Assembly (NCBI GenBank): GCA_963798805.1
Contig: CAWCVC010000010.1
Span: 248,001-312,000, forward strand
Source of the DNA: CAVZCK01 sp963798805
GTDB lineage: Bacteria; Pseudomonadota; Alphaproteobacteria; Rhizobiales; Rhodomicrobiaceae
Length of the DNA stretch: 64,000 nt
Direction: 5' to 3'
Below the pieces are notes generated by a model. The model worked only from the letters and a program-made list of their open reading frames with translations, made no database searches and was not told the origin of the DNA. Positions 7,885 through 17,625 of this stretch are shown here, in pieces. The translations under genes and the position numbers were made by a program. The first letter of the stretch is position 1. Each line of letters starts with the position of its first letter.

Positions 7885-9222
7885 ATGAACTACCAAACCT
7901 ATGAAATGACCCATGCGGTAATGACGCCATTGCGTTGGGGGGCCGAGGGTCTGAAGCTGCAGCTCAAATCTTCACTGAACCCGTTTCGCGATTACCTCAT
8001 CCCGCGCATGATCGCCGCCGGCTGCGAGGTCTTCGAGAACATCACCCGGCGCTATGGCAAGCCGGAATTCGGCATCACCGAAACCAAGATCTTCGGCATG
8101 CCGGTGCCGATCCATCAGCAGACCGTCTATCGCAAGCCGTTCTGCAACCTCGTGCATTTCGACCGCGACGCCGCGGTGATCGGGCGCCGCTACGATCCCA
8201 AGGTGCTGATGGTGGCGCCGCTCTCCGGCCACTACGCCACGCTGCTGCGCGGGACTGTGCAGGCGATGCTCCCCGAGCACAATCTGTATATCACCGACTG
8301 GGCCGATGCCCGCAACGTCCCGCTGAGCCAGGGGCCATTCGATCTCGATGATTTCATCGACTACATCATCGAATTCATCCACTTCCTCGGACCGAATACT
8401 CATGTGATCGCGGTCTGCCAGCCCGCCGTGCCGGTGCTCGCGGCCGTGGCGCTGATGGCCGCGCGCAACGATCCGATGCAGCCGGCCTCGATCACATTGA
8501 TGGGCGGCCCGATCGACACGCGGCGCAACGAGACAGCGGTCAACCAGCTCGCCAAGACGCGGCCGCTCGAATGGTTCAAACGCAATGTGATTTCGCCCGT
8601 GCCCTTCCCCTATGCGGGCTTCATGCGCAAGGTCTATCCCGGCTTCGTGCAACTCACCGGCTTCATGCAGATGAATCTGGAGCGGCACGTGACCGCTCAT
8701 CAGGAGCTGTTCCAGAACCTCGTCAAGGGCGACTGCGACAGCGTCGATCAGCACCACGCATTCTATGAGGAATATCTCGCGGTCATGGACCTGCCGGCGG
8801 AGTTCTATCTGCAGACGGTCAAGACCGTGTTTCAGGATCACGCTCTGCCCGATGGCAAAATGAAGCATCGCGGCGAGCCGGTCGACTGCAGCGCCATTAC
8901 CAGGACCGCCCTGATGACCGTTGAGGGCGAGCGCGACGACATTTGCGGACTCGGCCAGACCGAGGCCGCGCATGATCTGTGCTCGAATATCCCGATCGAC
9001 GAGAAATATCATTATGTCCAGCAGGGCGTTGGCCATTATGGCGTCTTCAACGGCACGCGCTGGCGCACCGAAATCCAACCGCGCATCCGCGAATTCATCC
9101 GCACCATTCAGTTCAAGCGCATGGTCGGCGAGAATGCCCCGGTCATGGGCTTGCCCTATCGCAGCCTGCATGAGGAACGCGAAGAGATCGTCGAATATGC
9201 TCCGCCCGAGACGGTGAACTGA
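7885..9222 (+). CDS. phaZ: Intracellular polyhydroxyalkanoate depolymerase
   Basis: This 445-residue alpha/beta hydrolase of the intracellular PHB depolymerase family mobilises stored polyhydroxybutyrate granules. There is no signal peptide, as expected for the cytoplasmic type. The nucleophile elbow is VIAVCQPAVP with Cys (about 178) in place of Ser, which is the known feature of this family. The likely acid lies in VEGERDDICG (about 350) and the His in GVGHYGVFNG (about 385). The N terminus MNYQTYEMTHAVMTPLR is typical. The gene appears monocistronic. It implies that the organism stores PHA; a synthase is not in this window. Confidence 0.93.
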   Translation: MNYQTYEMTHAVMTPLRWGAEGLKLQLKSSLNPFRDYLIPRMIAAGCEVFENITRRYGKPEFGITETKIFGMPVPIHQQTVYRKPFCNLVHFDRDAAVIGRRYDPKVLMVAPLSGHYATLLRGTVQAMLPEHNLYITDWADARNVPLSQGPFDLDDFIDYIIEFIHFLGPNTHVIAVCQPAVPVLAAVALMAARNDPMQPASITLMGGPIDTRRNETAVNQLAKTRPLEWFKRNVISPVPFPYAGFMRKVYPGFVQLTGFMQMNLERHVTAHQELFQNLVKGDCDSVDQHHAFYEEYLAVMDLPAEFYLQTVKTVFQDHALPDGKMKHRGEPVDCSAITRTALMTVEGERDDICGLGQTEAAHDLCSNIPIDEKYHYVQQGVGHYGVFNGTRWRTEIQPRIREFIRTIQFKRMVGENAPVMGLPYRSLHEEREEIVEYAPPETVN

Positions 9223-9321
9223 GCGGCATGCTGCCGCAAACCGGCTGAATCGCTTCTCACCAGCCTTTTTCCGCGCCACATGAGATGCTAGCGTCGGCGC
9301 GACAGATCCGAAAGGCGGCCG

Positions 9322-10218
9322 ATGATCTTACGCCGAACCGTACTCATTGCCGGCGTGCTGACTGCTCTCCTGCGAACTGCCGCAGCACAGGAGACAGACC
9401 GGCCTGCCTATTTCAGCACCCACGATGCCGAAGCCGCCATTCAGCGCGCGCTTGAGGAATTGCCCAATGCCAAATGCGGCAAGGATCCTTGCGCGGCGGC
9501 GACGACCGAGGAATATGCGGACCCGCCGATCGAACTCGGGGATGCGCGTCTCGCGCTCCTTACGGGCGCCAATTCCGCCAAACTGAAATGGTGCGGCCTC
9601 GATTGGCAGCAACGGAGCTTCCCTATCATGATGGAAGCTTTCCAGCAGAAAGGCATTCACAATCTCAGACTGCTGATGCTGCTTCAGATCATCCATAATA
9701 TCCAGTTCGTGAAGGACTATGCGGGCCTGCAAGCGCTCAAGACCTGCACCGACGACGTGCGCGCCAGTCTCGATAAGGCGAACCCGCCTTACCAAGCGCC
9801 ACCTTGGCAGCGAACGGTGAACAACGCCCTGCTCGATCAGTCGGTCGCAGCCATGCTGCAGCGGGTGCTGGGCGAAATTCAGAATGCGCGCTGCGGCGAG
9901 GAAAACTGCGCACCGGCAACAGTGGAGGAAAAGGCGAACCCGCCGGTTTCGATTGAGGAAGCGCGTCAGGCGATGAAGGTCGGCCTCTTATCGGGCGCGG
10001 CGGAGTTTTGCGGGCTGGACTGGCAGCACCGCGTCTTTCTGCCGTTCATGGCGCATCACCGGCACGTCCTGAACATGTCGATGCGTCAGCTTGCGATCGT
10101 CGGCACGCTGGTCAGCACCATGCAGGGTTTCATTGTCGAGAATTACAAGAAGCGCGGCCAGCCGTGCACGGACGCATTCAAACAGATGCTCGCGCAGCAT
10201 CTGGCAAAGGCCCATTAG
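9322..10218 (+). CDS. Secreted protein of unknown function with two tandem copies of one domain
   Basis: A signal peptide is visible (RRTVLIAGVLTALLRTAAAQ, cut near residue 23). The rest consists of two homologous halves. Repeat 1 (about 37-135) has NAKCGKDPC and WCGLDWQQRSFPIMM; repeat 2 (about 170-270) has NARCGEENC and FCGLDWQHRVFLPFM. Each half carries three Cys at matching places, suggesting disulfides or metal binding in the periplasm. I do not recognise the family. The start ATG 9322 follows GAAAGGCGG. It lies between phaZ and a dispersed repeat and shows no operon partner. Confidence 0.75.
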   Translation: MILRRTVLIAGVLTALLRTAAAQETDRPAYFSTHDAEAAIQRALEELPNAKCGKDPCAAATTEEYADPPIELGDARLALLTGANSAKLKWCGLDWQQRSFPIMMEAFQQKGIHNLRLLMLLQIIHNIQFVKDYAGLQALKTCTDDVRASLDKANPPYQAPPWQRTVNNALLDQSVAAMLQRVLGEIQNARCGEENCAPATVEEKANPPVSIEEARQAMKVGLLSGAAEFCGLDWQHRVFLPFMAHHRHVLNMSMRQLAIVGTLVSTMQGFIVENYKKRGQPCTDAFKQMLAQHLAKAH

Positions 10219-10236
10219 AACCGGACCGTCCGGGCA

Positions 10237-10350
10237 CTAGAGCGCGATCAGGAAAAGTGGGACCCGGTTTTCCGTCCGATCGCGCGACCAGCAAAGAATT
10301 GAGAGCGGGCCTCTGAGTTCAAGTGTTTCCTTCTAAATTGATCCCGCTAG
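10237..10350. repeat. Dispersed palindromic repeat bounded by CTAG (copy F1)
   Basis: The 114 bp run from CTAG to CTAG and include GAGCGCGATCAGGAAAAGTGG, CCGGTTTTCCGTCCGATCGCG and the tail TTCCTTCTAAATTGATCCCG. A near-identical copy lies at 42543-42656. The last CTAG contains the stop codon of the GNAT gene on the minus strand. GGAAAAGTGG/CCGGTTTTCC palindromes are widespread in Hyphomicrobiales. Confidence 0.88.
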
Positions 10351-11150
10351 TCGGGCAGGGTTTGCAGGAAATACCAGCTGTCGCAAACCGGCTCGAAGCC
10401 GATCTTCGCATAGCAGCGGTTCGACCATGGATTGGCGAGGTCCGTATAGAGGCAAGCGGTCTTCCGGCCCTCGGCATAGACTTTTTCGACGACCGCCGCA
10501 GTAGCCGAGCCGGCATAGCCGCGTCCCCTAAGATTGGGCGGCGTGTAGACGCCGGCAATGGCCGCAACGCTGCGCGTGCGCCGGACGATTCCCGCCATCG
10601 AAACCGGCTGTCCGGCCACCTGCCAGAGCATGTAGTCGCCGCTCGCCGCTTTGCGATCCATGGCCTCGCGTGCGGGGATCGGATCGTCCGGAACGGCCTC
10701 GGCGCAAAAGGCGAGGAACCATTCGGCGAAGAGATCGGCGTCGTCTGCTCCGAGCGTGCGCGCCTCGCCGGGCGCACCAGGATAGCCCGGCGTTGCGGCG
10801 AGGGCGTGGAGACGCAGGGCGGCCGGCCCCTCGAAGCGCTCGCCGAGTTCCTTGGCGCGCTCGACGACCCAGAGCGCCGTCTCGCCGGCGCCGCCGACGG
10901 AGCGAAAGGGTGTTCCCGCAACCTGCTCGGCCAGTTCACGGCAATGCTCTTGCCCCAAATCGCCAAGGATCAGCCCGTGCTCCGGATCGGTGCGCAAGGC
11001 ACAGGCGCCTGGCTCGGGGAAGGACCAGATCCGCGCCCGCGGGGGCGTTTCTTTCGCCGCCCGCGCCAGCAGGGCGAGAATGAGGTTGTTTCTGACCTCA
11101 TCCTGCTCCAACGCCGTCACGTGATAGGCGCTCAACTCGGCGAAATCCAT
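10347..11150 (-). CDS. GNAT-family N-acetyltransferase
   Basis: The protein has 267 residues. The acetyl-CoA-binding GNAT core is in the C-terminal half: GVYTPPNLRGRGYAGSATAA (about 192-211) carries the R/Q-x-x-G-x-G/A loop, followed by CLYTDLANPWSNRCYAKIGF, the usual beta5 and alpha4 region. The N-terminal half is poorly conserved and may bind the acceptor. The acceptor substrate is unknown. The stop codon TAG falls inside the CTAG end of repeat F1. The gene ends the minus-strand series tex, M3 peptidase, GNAT, with a 30 bp gap to the peptidase. Confidence 0.88.
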   Translation of the reverse strand: MDFAELSAYHVTALEQDEVRNNLILALLARAAKETPPRARIWSFPEPGACALRTDPEHGLILGDLGQEHCRELAEQVAGTPFRSVGGAGETALWVVERAKELGERFEGPAALRLHALAATPGYPGAPGEARTLGADDADLFAEWFLAFCAEAVPDDPIPAREAMDRKAASGDYMLWQVAGQPVSMAGIVRRTRSVAAIAGVYTPPNLRGRGYAGSATAAVVEKVYAEGRKTACLYTDLANPWSNRCYAKIGFEPVCDSWYFLQTLPD

Positions 11151-11180
11151 CGCTTGCCCGTCGTCGCGGCCATGCCCCGT

Positions 11181-13222
11181 TCAGCTCAGCCCGCGCTTCT
11201 CCAGCAGAGCATCGATCTCGGGCATCCGCCCCCGGAATGCCCGATAGGCTTCGGCCGGGTCCATGCTGCCGCCGCTCGAATAGATGTAGCGGTGGAGCTT
11301 TTCGGCGGTCGCCGGATCGAAAACGTCTCCCGCCTCCTCGAAAGCGCGGAATGCATCCGCATCCATCACCTCCGACCAGAGATAGCTATAGTAGCCGGCC
11401 GCATAGCCGCCGGCAAAGAGGTGCAGGAAATGCGGCGGCCGGTGGCGCAGCACGATCTCGGACGGCATGCCGATACGCTCCAGCACGCTCGCTTCCACCG
11501 CGTCGATGTCGACCGTTTCGTCGGCGCGGGCAGCCTCATGCAGGTCCAGATCGATGATCGCGGAGGCGACATATTCCACCGTGGCAAAGCCCTGGTCGAA
11601 TTTGCGCGCCGCGAGCACCTTTTCGAGCAGATCGTCCGGGATCGGCGCGCCAGTCTCGGCGTGCAGCGCATGGGATTTCAGGATCTCCGGCGTTAGCGCC
11701 CAATGTTCGAAAAGCTGCGAGGGCAGTTCGACGAAATCGCGCTTCACGCTGGTGCCCGACAGTGAGGGATAGGTGACATTGGACAAAAGGCCGTGTAGCC
11801 CATGCCCGAATTCGTGGAACAGCGTGCGCACATCATCGAGGCTGAGCAGCGAGGGCTCGCCTGGCGCGGCTTTCACCAGATTGAGCACATTGACAATGAC
11901 GGGCAGGATCTCTCCCTCGAGCCTCTGCTGGGCGCGAAAGCCCGACATCCAGGCGCCGCCGCGCTTCGAGGCCCTGGCGAAATAATCGCCCATGAACAGC
12001 CCGATGATCTGGCCGTTGCGTCCGAGGACTTCCCACACCCGCACATCGGGATTGTAGACCGGCAGATCACGCCGTTCCTTGAAGGTGACGCCGAAGAGAC
12101 GCCGCGCCGTCTCGAAAGCGGCCTCGATCATGCGGTTCAGCTCGAAATAGGGCTTCAGCTCCCCCTCATCGAGATCGTATTCGCCTTGCGCAGCTTCTCG
12201 GCGTAATGTCGCCAGTCCCAGGGAGCCATGGCGGAATTGCCACCCTCCCGAGCCGCGATCGCCGCCAGCTCCGCTCGGTCTTCCTCGGCGCGGGCGCGGG
12301 CCGGCTCCCAGACCGCGAGCAGCAGATCGCGCACCGCCTCCGGGGTCTTCGCCATGGTGTTGTCGAGGCTGAATTTCGCGTAGCTCTCGAAGCCGAGCAG
12401 TCGCGCTTTCTCGGCGCGCAGCTTCAAGAGCTCGGCGATGATGGCGCGGTTGTCGGTCGCCCCGCCCTTAGCTCCGCGCGCGATCCAGGCTTTAAAGGCC
12501 TCCTCGCGCAGGTCACGCCGCGTCGAGAATTGCAGGAACGGCGCGATGCTCGGTCGCGACAGGGTGATGGCGTATTTGCTCTCATGCCCCCGCTCCTTCG
12601 CGGTCGCCGCCGCCGCCGAGCGCAGCCAGCCCGGCAGGCCGTCGAGATCCCCGTCTTCGAGCAGCATCAGATAGCTGCTTTCATCGGCGAGCACATTTTG
12701 CGCAAATTGCGTGGTGAGCCCAGCCTCGCGCTCGGCAATCTCCGCCATGCGCTTGCGGCCGGCCTCATCGAGCTGCGCCCCCGCCCGGACGAATTCGCGA
12801 TGCAACTCCTCCAGCAGCCGGCGCTGTTCCGATGTAAGGCCGAGCGCTTCGCGCTGCGCGTAGACGGCATAGACCTTGGCGAACAGCGCCTGGTTCGTCG
12901 CGATCGCCTGGCCGTGAGCAGCAAGGCGCGGCGTGATCTCGCGCTCGATCTCCTGCAAGGCCTCATTGGTATCGGCAGAGGCGATATTGAAAAACACCGA
13001 GCAAACGCGCTGCAACGGCCGTCCGCTGCGTTCCAGCGCCTCTATGACATTCTCGAATGTCGGAGGCGCCGGATCGGCGATGATCGCGGTGATTTCCTCA
13101 TTGTTGCGAGCCAGAGCCGCCTCGAAAGCCGGGTGGTAGTGCTCCAGCTCGATCTCGGCGAAGGGCGGCATCTCGTAAGGCGCCGTCCATGGCGCCAGAA
13201 GCGGGTTGTCGGTTGTGCTCAT
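11181..13222 (-). pseudogene. M3-family oligopeptidase (PrlC/Dcp type), broken by one frameshift
   Basis: Two adjacent minus-strand frames together make one M3 metallopeptidase of about 680 residues. The 5' part (13222-12155) starts MSTTDNPLLAPWTAPYEMPP and runs through WDWRHYAEKLRKA. There the frame shifts: a single base appears missing near 12183, since restoring one G gives KAEYDLDEGELKPYFELNRMIEAAF, exactly the expected continuation. The 3' part (12131-11181) carries the zinc site FHEFGHGLHGLL. The enzyme would degrade cytoplasmic oligopeptides. A sequencing or assembly error is as likely as a real mutation, because the rest of the frame is intact. Confidence 0.85.
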
Positions 13223-13332
13223 TCATGGTCCGTTGTGAAATTCAGCCTCAAAGATAGAGGCTTGCGCCTGAATCGCAATGCGCTACCGGCCATACAGCCC
13301 ACATTTCGTGCCGCTCCGCCCGTCGAGGAGAT

Positions 13333-15651
13333 CTATTTCCGCCGCATCGCCTCAGCGAGAGCCGCGCCGAAGGCGCCGACGCCGGCCGACTGGTCCTTGC
13401 TCCGCTGCGCCGGGCTGCTGGACTTCGGCCCGCGCGCCGGCTCATAGCGGTTGCGGTCGCCGCCTGCGCGCGCTTCACCGCCGCCGTCCTTGCGCATCGA
13501 CAGGCTGATACGCTTGCGTTTCGGGTCGACTTCGAGCACGCGGACCTTCACCACATCGCCGGCCTTGACCACCTCATGAGGGTCTTTGACGAAGCGGTCG
13601 GCGAGCTGGGAGACGTGGACCAGCCCGTCCTGATGCACGCCGATATCGACGAAGGCGCCGAAGGCCGCCACGTTGGTTACCGTGCCTTCGAGGAGCATTC
13701 CGGGGCGGAGATCGGAGATTTCGTCAACACCCTCGGCGAAAGTGGCCGTCTTGAATTCAGGGCGAGGGTCGCGGCCGGGCTTGTCCAGCTCGGAAATAAT
13801 GTCGCGCACCGTCGGCAGGCCGAATTTCTCATCGACGAAAACGCGCGGATCGAGCGCCTTCAGCGCCGCGCTATCGCCCATCAGCGCCCGCACATCACGC
13901 CCGCAAGCCTCGACGATCTTGCGCGCCACGCCGTAGGCCTCCGGATGCACGGCGGAGGCGTCGAGCGGCTCCTTGCCGCCCGGTATGCGCAGGAAACCGG
14001 CGCATTGCTCGAAGGCTTTCGGCCCGAGCCGGGCAACTTTGAGCAGCTCCTTGCGGGTCTTGAACGGGCCGTTCTGGTTGCGGTGGGCGACGACCGCTTC
14101 GGCCAGCGAGGTGCCAAGGCCGGAAACACGGGCGAGCAATGAGGCCGACGCGGTATTGAGATCGACGCCGACCGCGTTCACGGCATCCTCGACCACGGCA
14201 TCGAGCGATTTGGCGAGCCTGGTTTGATCGACATCATGCTGATACTGGCCGACGCCGATCGATTTCGGCTCGATCTTGACCAGCTCGGCGAGCGGGTCCT
14301 GCAAACGCCGCGCGATCGAAACCGCGCCGCGCAAGCTCACGTCGAGATCGGGGAACTCCGCCGCCGCCGCTGCCGAGGCGGAATAGACCGACGCGCCCGC
14401 CTCGCTGACCACGACCTTGATCGGCTTGGGCGGCGGCATCAGCCCGATCATGTCGGAAACCAGCTTGTCGGTCTCACGGCTTGCGGTGCCGTTGCCGATG
14501 GCAATCAGCTCGACCTTGTGCTTGCGGATCAGCCCGGCGATTTCCGCCTGCGCGCCGCGGACATCGTTGCGCGGCTGAAACGGATAGACCGTCGCCGTAT
14601 CGACGAGTTTGCCGGTGCCGTCGACCACCGCGACCTTGACGCCGGTGCGAATGCCCGGATCGAGCCCCATGGTCGGCCGCGATCCGGCAGGCGCGGCCAG
14701 CAGCAGGTCCTTCAGATTGCGGGCGAAAACGTGGATCGCCTCCTCCTCGGCGCGCTCGCGCATATCGGTCATCAGATCGAGCGATAGGCTGAGCGACAGC
14801 TTTACTTTCCAGGCCCAGCGTGCAACGCCCATCAGCCAGTCATCGGCCGCGCCGCGCTTTGGCTGGATGTCATAGGCATTGGCGATGATCCGCTCGACCG
14901 GCTTGACGGCGGAGCTGTCGTCCGCATCGACCTCGAGATCGAGAGAGATCACCTCCTCATTGCGCGCCCTGAGCATGGCAAGCGCCCGGTGGCTGGGGAT
15001 ATCCTTCCAGTTTTCGGAATGATTGAAATAGTCGGAGAATTTCGCGCCTTCCTCCTCCTTGCCTTTGGCCACCGTGGCGCGCATGACGGCGCGCGTCTTC
15101 ATATGGCCCCGCAGCTTGCCGACCAGATCGGCGTTTTCGGCAAAGGTCTCGGTGAGGATGTCGCGCGCACCGTCTAGCGCCGCCTTCGTGTCGGCCACCT
15201 CCTCCGTGATGAACTGCCTGGCGAACTCGGCAGGGTCGAGCTTGCGGTTTTCGAGAATCTGGTCGGCAAGCGGCTGCAGGCCCTTCTCGCGGGCGATCTG
15301 CGCGCGGGTGCGGCGCTTAGGCTTATAGGGCAGATAAAGATCTTCCAGCTCCGCCTTGGTCTGGGTGCCGGCGATCTTCGCCGCAAGCTCGTCCGTCAGC
15401 TTGCCTTGCGAGGCGATGCTCTCCAGCACCGTCTTGCGCCGCGCATCCAGCTCGCGCAGATAGCCGAGCCGCTCCTCCAGCGCGCGGAGCTGGCTGTCGT
15501 CCAGACCGCCGGTCACCTCCTTGCGGTAGCGCGCCACGAAAGGCACGGTCGCGCCTTCGTCGAGCAGCGCGACAGCGGCGGTCACCTGCTGCGGCTTGGC
15601 GTTGATTTCGGTGGCAATGATCTGCGCGATGCGCGTCTGAGCGTCCGTCAT
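13333..15651 (-). CDS. tex: Tex-family RNA-binding transcription accessory protein
   Basis: This 772-residue protein has the standard Tex layout: an N-terminal helical part with PFVARYRKEVTGGLDD, a YqgF/RNase H-like domain (MGLDPGIRTGVKVAVVDGT, about 330), a helix-hairpin-helix region (DLNTASASLLARVSGLG, about 505) and a C-terminal S1 domain (GTVTNVAAFGAFVDIGVHQD, about 660). Tex binds nucleic acid and acts with RNA polymerase in transcription and translation quality. I chose ATG 15651 (MTDAQTRIAQIIATE); the frame stays open about 300 bp further upstream but that part is unlike Tex. The C-terminal tail after S1 is rich in Arg, Gly and Ser. Confidence 0.95.
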   Translation of the reverse strand: MTDAQTRIAQIIATEINAKPQQVTAAVALLDEGATVPFVARYRKEVTGGLDDSQLRALEERLGYLRELDARRKTVLESIASQGKLTDELAAKIAGTQTKAELEDLYLPYKPKRRTRAQIAREKGLQPLADQILENRKLDPAEFARQFITEEVADTKAALDGARDILTETFAENADLVGKLRGHMKTRAVMRATVAKGKEEEGAKFSDYFNHSENWKDIPSHRALAMLRARNEEVISLDLEVDADDSSAVKPVERIIANAYDIQPKRGAADDWLMGVARWAWKVKLSLSLSLDLMTDMRERAEEEAIHVFARNLKDLLLAAPAGSRPTMGLDPGIRTGVKVAVVDGTGKLVDTATVYPFQPRNDVRGAQAEIAGLIRKHKVELIAIGNGTASRETDKLVSDMIGLMPPPKPIKVVVSEAGASVYSASAAAAAEFPDLDVSLRGAVSIARRLQDPLAELVKIEPKSIGVGQYQHDVDQTRLAKSLDAVVEDAVNAVGVDLNTASASLLARVSGLGTSLAEAVVAHRNQNGPFKTRKELLKVARLGPKAFEQCAGFLRIPGGKEPLDASAVHPEAYGVARKIVEACGRDVRALMGDSAALKALDPRVFVDEKFGLPTVRDIISELDKPGRDPRPEFKTATFAEGVDEISDLRPGMLLEGTVTNVAAFGAFVDIGVHQDGLVHVSQLADRFVKDPHEVVKAGDVVKVRVLEVDPKRKRISLSMRKDGGGEARAGGDRNRYEPARGPKSSSPAQRSKDQSAGVGAFGAALAEAMRRK

Positions 15652-15981
15652 AGAGGCTCCGGGAATCAGCTGATCAACCGGCGGAGGATAGGCAGGCGAT
15701 GCGGCTTTGCCAAGACGGGGAACTCCGCGGAATAGCTGTTGTTGCGTCATTCCGGGATCGGTCGCGGCTAAAACCTGATCGGCTGGGCGCGCCTGGAGTT
15801 CAGCGGCGGCCGGGAACGATGCCGGCAATTTCAGGCCAGACGGGCAAGCGCGCCGAGGACTCGCGGCCTGGTGGGGGGCCGGTCGCCGGCGTTGCCGCGC
15901 CGAGGACTCTCCGAGGGCGGTCGCCGGCGTTGCTTTCGCGGCATCCATCGCTTAAGGTGCGGCTTACAAGGCGCTTTCGAT
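15652..15981. other. Interval between tex and tRNA-Arg
   Basis: It should hold the tex promoter on the minus strand and the tRNA promoter on the plus strand. It also contains an imperfect tandem repeat, listed separately. The minus-strand frame upstream of tex is open but reads as a Pro/Ala/Arg-rich low-complexity peptide, which I take for non-coding. Confidence 0.5.
15850..15933. repeat. Imperfect tandem direct repeat, two units
   Basis: Unit 1 (15850-15895) and unit 2 (15897-15933) both begin GCGCCGAGGACTC and end GGTCGCCGGCGTTGC; unit 2 has lost about 9 bp in the middle. It lies about 50 bp upstream of the tRNA-Arg gene. No function is evident. Confidence 0.7.
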
Positions 15982-16058
15982 GCACCCATAGCTCAGCTGG
16001 ATAGAGCGTTGCCCTCCGAAGGCAAAGGTCAGAGGTTCGAATCCTCTTGGGTGCGCCA
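15982..16058 (+). tRNA. tRNA-Arg (anticodon CCG)
   Basis: The acceptor stem GCACCCA pairs with TGGGTGC, followed by the discriminator G and an encoded CCA. The D arm is GCTCAGCTGGATAGAGC. The anticodon stem TTGCC/GGCAA encloses the loop CTCCGAA, giving anticodon CCG for CGG codons. The T arm is AGAGGTTCGAATCCTCT. The gene is complete and stands alone. A gene fragment begins within about 20 bp of its 3' end, as often seen where elements integrate at tRNA genes. Confidence 0.97.
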
Positions 16059-16076
16059 ATAATTTCAATAATTTAG

Positions 16077-16523
16077 CGGCCACGTCCGTTTCCCGCCGAA
16101 AATCTTTGGGAGGAGTTGTGGGTCAACGGCGTTCCCAAGCGAGAGCGCGCGGCCCAACTCCTTTATTACGCGATAGCCGACAGCTTTTGCATTGCCAACA
16201 ATATCGACATTTCGCCCGAAGCAAATATGGGTGGTGGGCCAATCGATTTTAAGTTTAGCAAGGGGTACCATGCTCGGGTGTTGGTCGAGATGAAGCGATC
16301 CCAAGGCACAGTCCGACACGGATACGAGAAGCAGCTCGAATTCTACAAGGACGCCGCTCGCACCTTCCATGGTATCTTTGTCGTTATTGACTTTGGTGAT
16401 CTCGGCGACAAGCTCCCGCAAATTCAGACAATTAGGGAGGAGCGGCTCAAGACCGGCGAGCCAGCGTCGGACAGTGTCGTGATCGATGCGACAAGGAAAG
16501 TTTCCGCGAGCAGGCGTAAATAA
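16077..16523 (+). pseudogene. C-terminal fragment of a PD-(D/E)XK-type nuclease-like protein
   Basis: The open frame starts directly after a stop codon (16074-16076) and reads RPRPFPAENLWEELWVNGVP, with no ATG; TTG 16116 is the only conceivable start and has no good ribosome site. GGGPIDFKFS (Asp) followed by VLVEMKRS (Glu-x-Lys) matches the D...ExK core of restriction-type nucleases. The catalytic core is therefore present, but the N-terminal domain seems to be gone. The 3' end of about 50 residues is charged and ordinary. It lies between tRNA-Arg and rnpB and reads like the leftover of an element once inserted at the tRNA. A short intact protein of 135 residues starting at TTG cannot be excluded. 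Confidence 0.55.
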
Positions 16524-16583
16524 ATCGGTGGATATCTGGCGGGTTTGGCGGTGAGCCGCCACAACTATTCAATTACCAAAAAA

Positions 16584-16967
<384 letters not shown>

Positions 16968-17328
16968 AAAGAAGATAAGGCGACTTCGGCCGAACCCGTC
17001 AAGAGGCCCTGTCCCTCCGGGAACAAGTTCCGTGTAGCCCGCATTGGACCTTGGCCAGCAAGGGCATGGCAGTTGTTGCAGACCTGGGCTTCCCGTTCTA
17101 CGCGTACGTAGTTGCCTAATTGTCAGCGCCATAGCATTTTTGTCACATCTTTGCCCAAAGTCCGATGTTAGACTTGAAATTGGTGGGTCATTCCAGTTTT
17201 GGAATGGCCTTTATCTGTTTCCTAATGCTAATGGTGCATCTATGCGGGTGCCCGGTGGTTCCTGCAACTATAAGCTGTTTTTTCAAGCAGCAGATGTGGG
17301 GACGGAAGAGCAAGCACGGAGGAATGGA
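16968..17328. other. Interval between rnpB and the zinc-ribbon gene
   Basis: This contains the rnpB promoter (read leftwards) and the leader of the zinc-ribbon gene. The part 17110-17290 is AT-richer. The frame of the zinc-ribbon gene is open through it but lacks coding character. I see nothing else. Confidence 0.45.
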
Positions 17329-17595
17329 ATGAGTGCGGTGAGGAGCAAGAATTTGGACGAGTGGGTCGCGGCGGCGCACAAACTCGTGCTGAATTCGACC
17401 AAGACCGTCAATTGCCCGGACTGTGGCAAGGCGGCCTTGCAGGTTCGCGACGTCGAATATGGCTGGGGTCCGAACAAGGGTCTCGAGCGCTATCTGGTCT
17501 GCTCGCATTGCGGCGCCTATAACGCGGTTAATCTGCGTCATGCCCGCTCTATCAGCGAAGCCACGATGGTCGCCGCCGGAGCCTATTCGGACTAG
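17329..17595 (+). CDS. Small zinc-ribbon protein of unknown function
   Basis: The 88-residue protein contains two Cys pairs, NCPDCGKA (about 32-39) and VCSHCGAYN (about 60-68), spaced as in zinc ribbons. I chose ATG 17329, preceded by ACGGAGGAATGG, rather than the long upstream extension of the frame. The helical N terminus LDEWVAAAHKLVLNS has no obvious partner. It converges with ccrM; the ends are 30 bp apart. Nucleic-acid or protein binding is possible, but no specific function can be given. Confidence 0.7.
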   Translation: MSAVRSKNLDEWVAAAHKLVLNSTKTVNCPDCGKAALQVRDVEYGWGPNKGLERYLVCSHCGAYNAVNLRHARSISEATMVAAGAYSD

Positions 17596-17625
17596 GCGCG
17601 AAGGGCAGACGTGCGGCCGCTCCGG

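Noticed and set aside
10323..11696. Plus-strand frame of 457 codons
   Set aside because: Shadow of the GNAT and M3 peptidase genes on the minus strand, both with clear motifs.
15652..15948. N-terminal extension of tex by 99 codons
   Set aside because: The added part is Pro/Ala/Arg-rich and unlike Tex. MTDAQTRIAQI at 15651 matches the family start.
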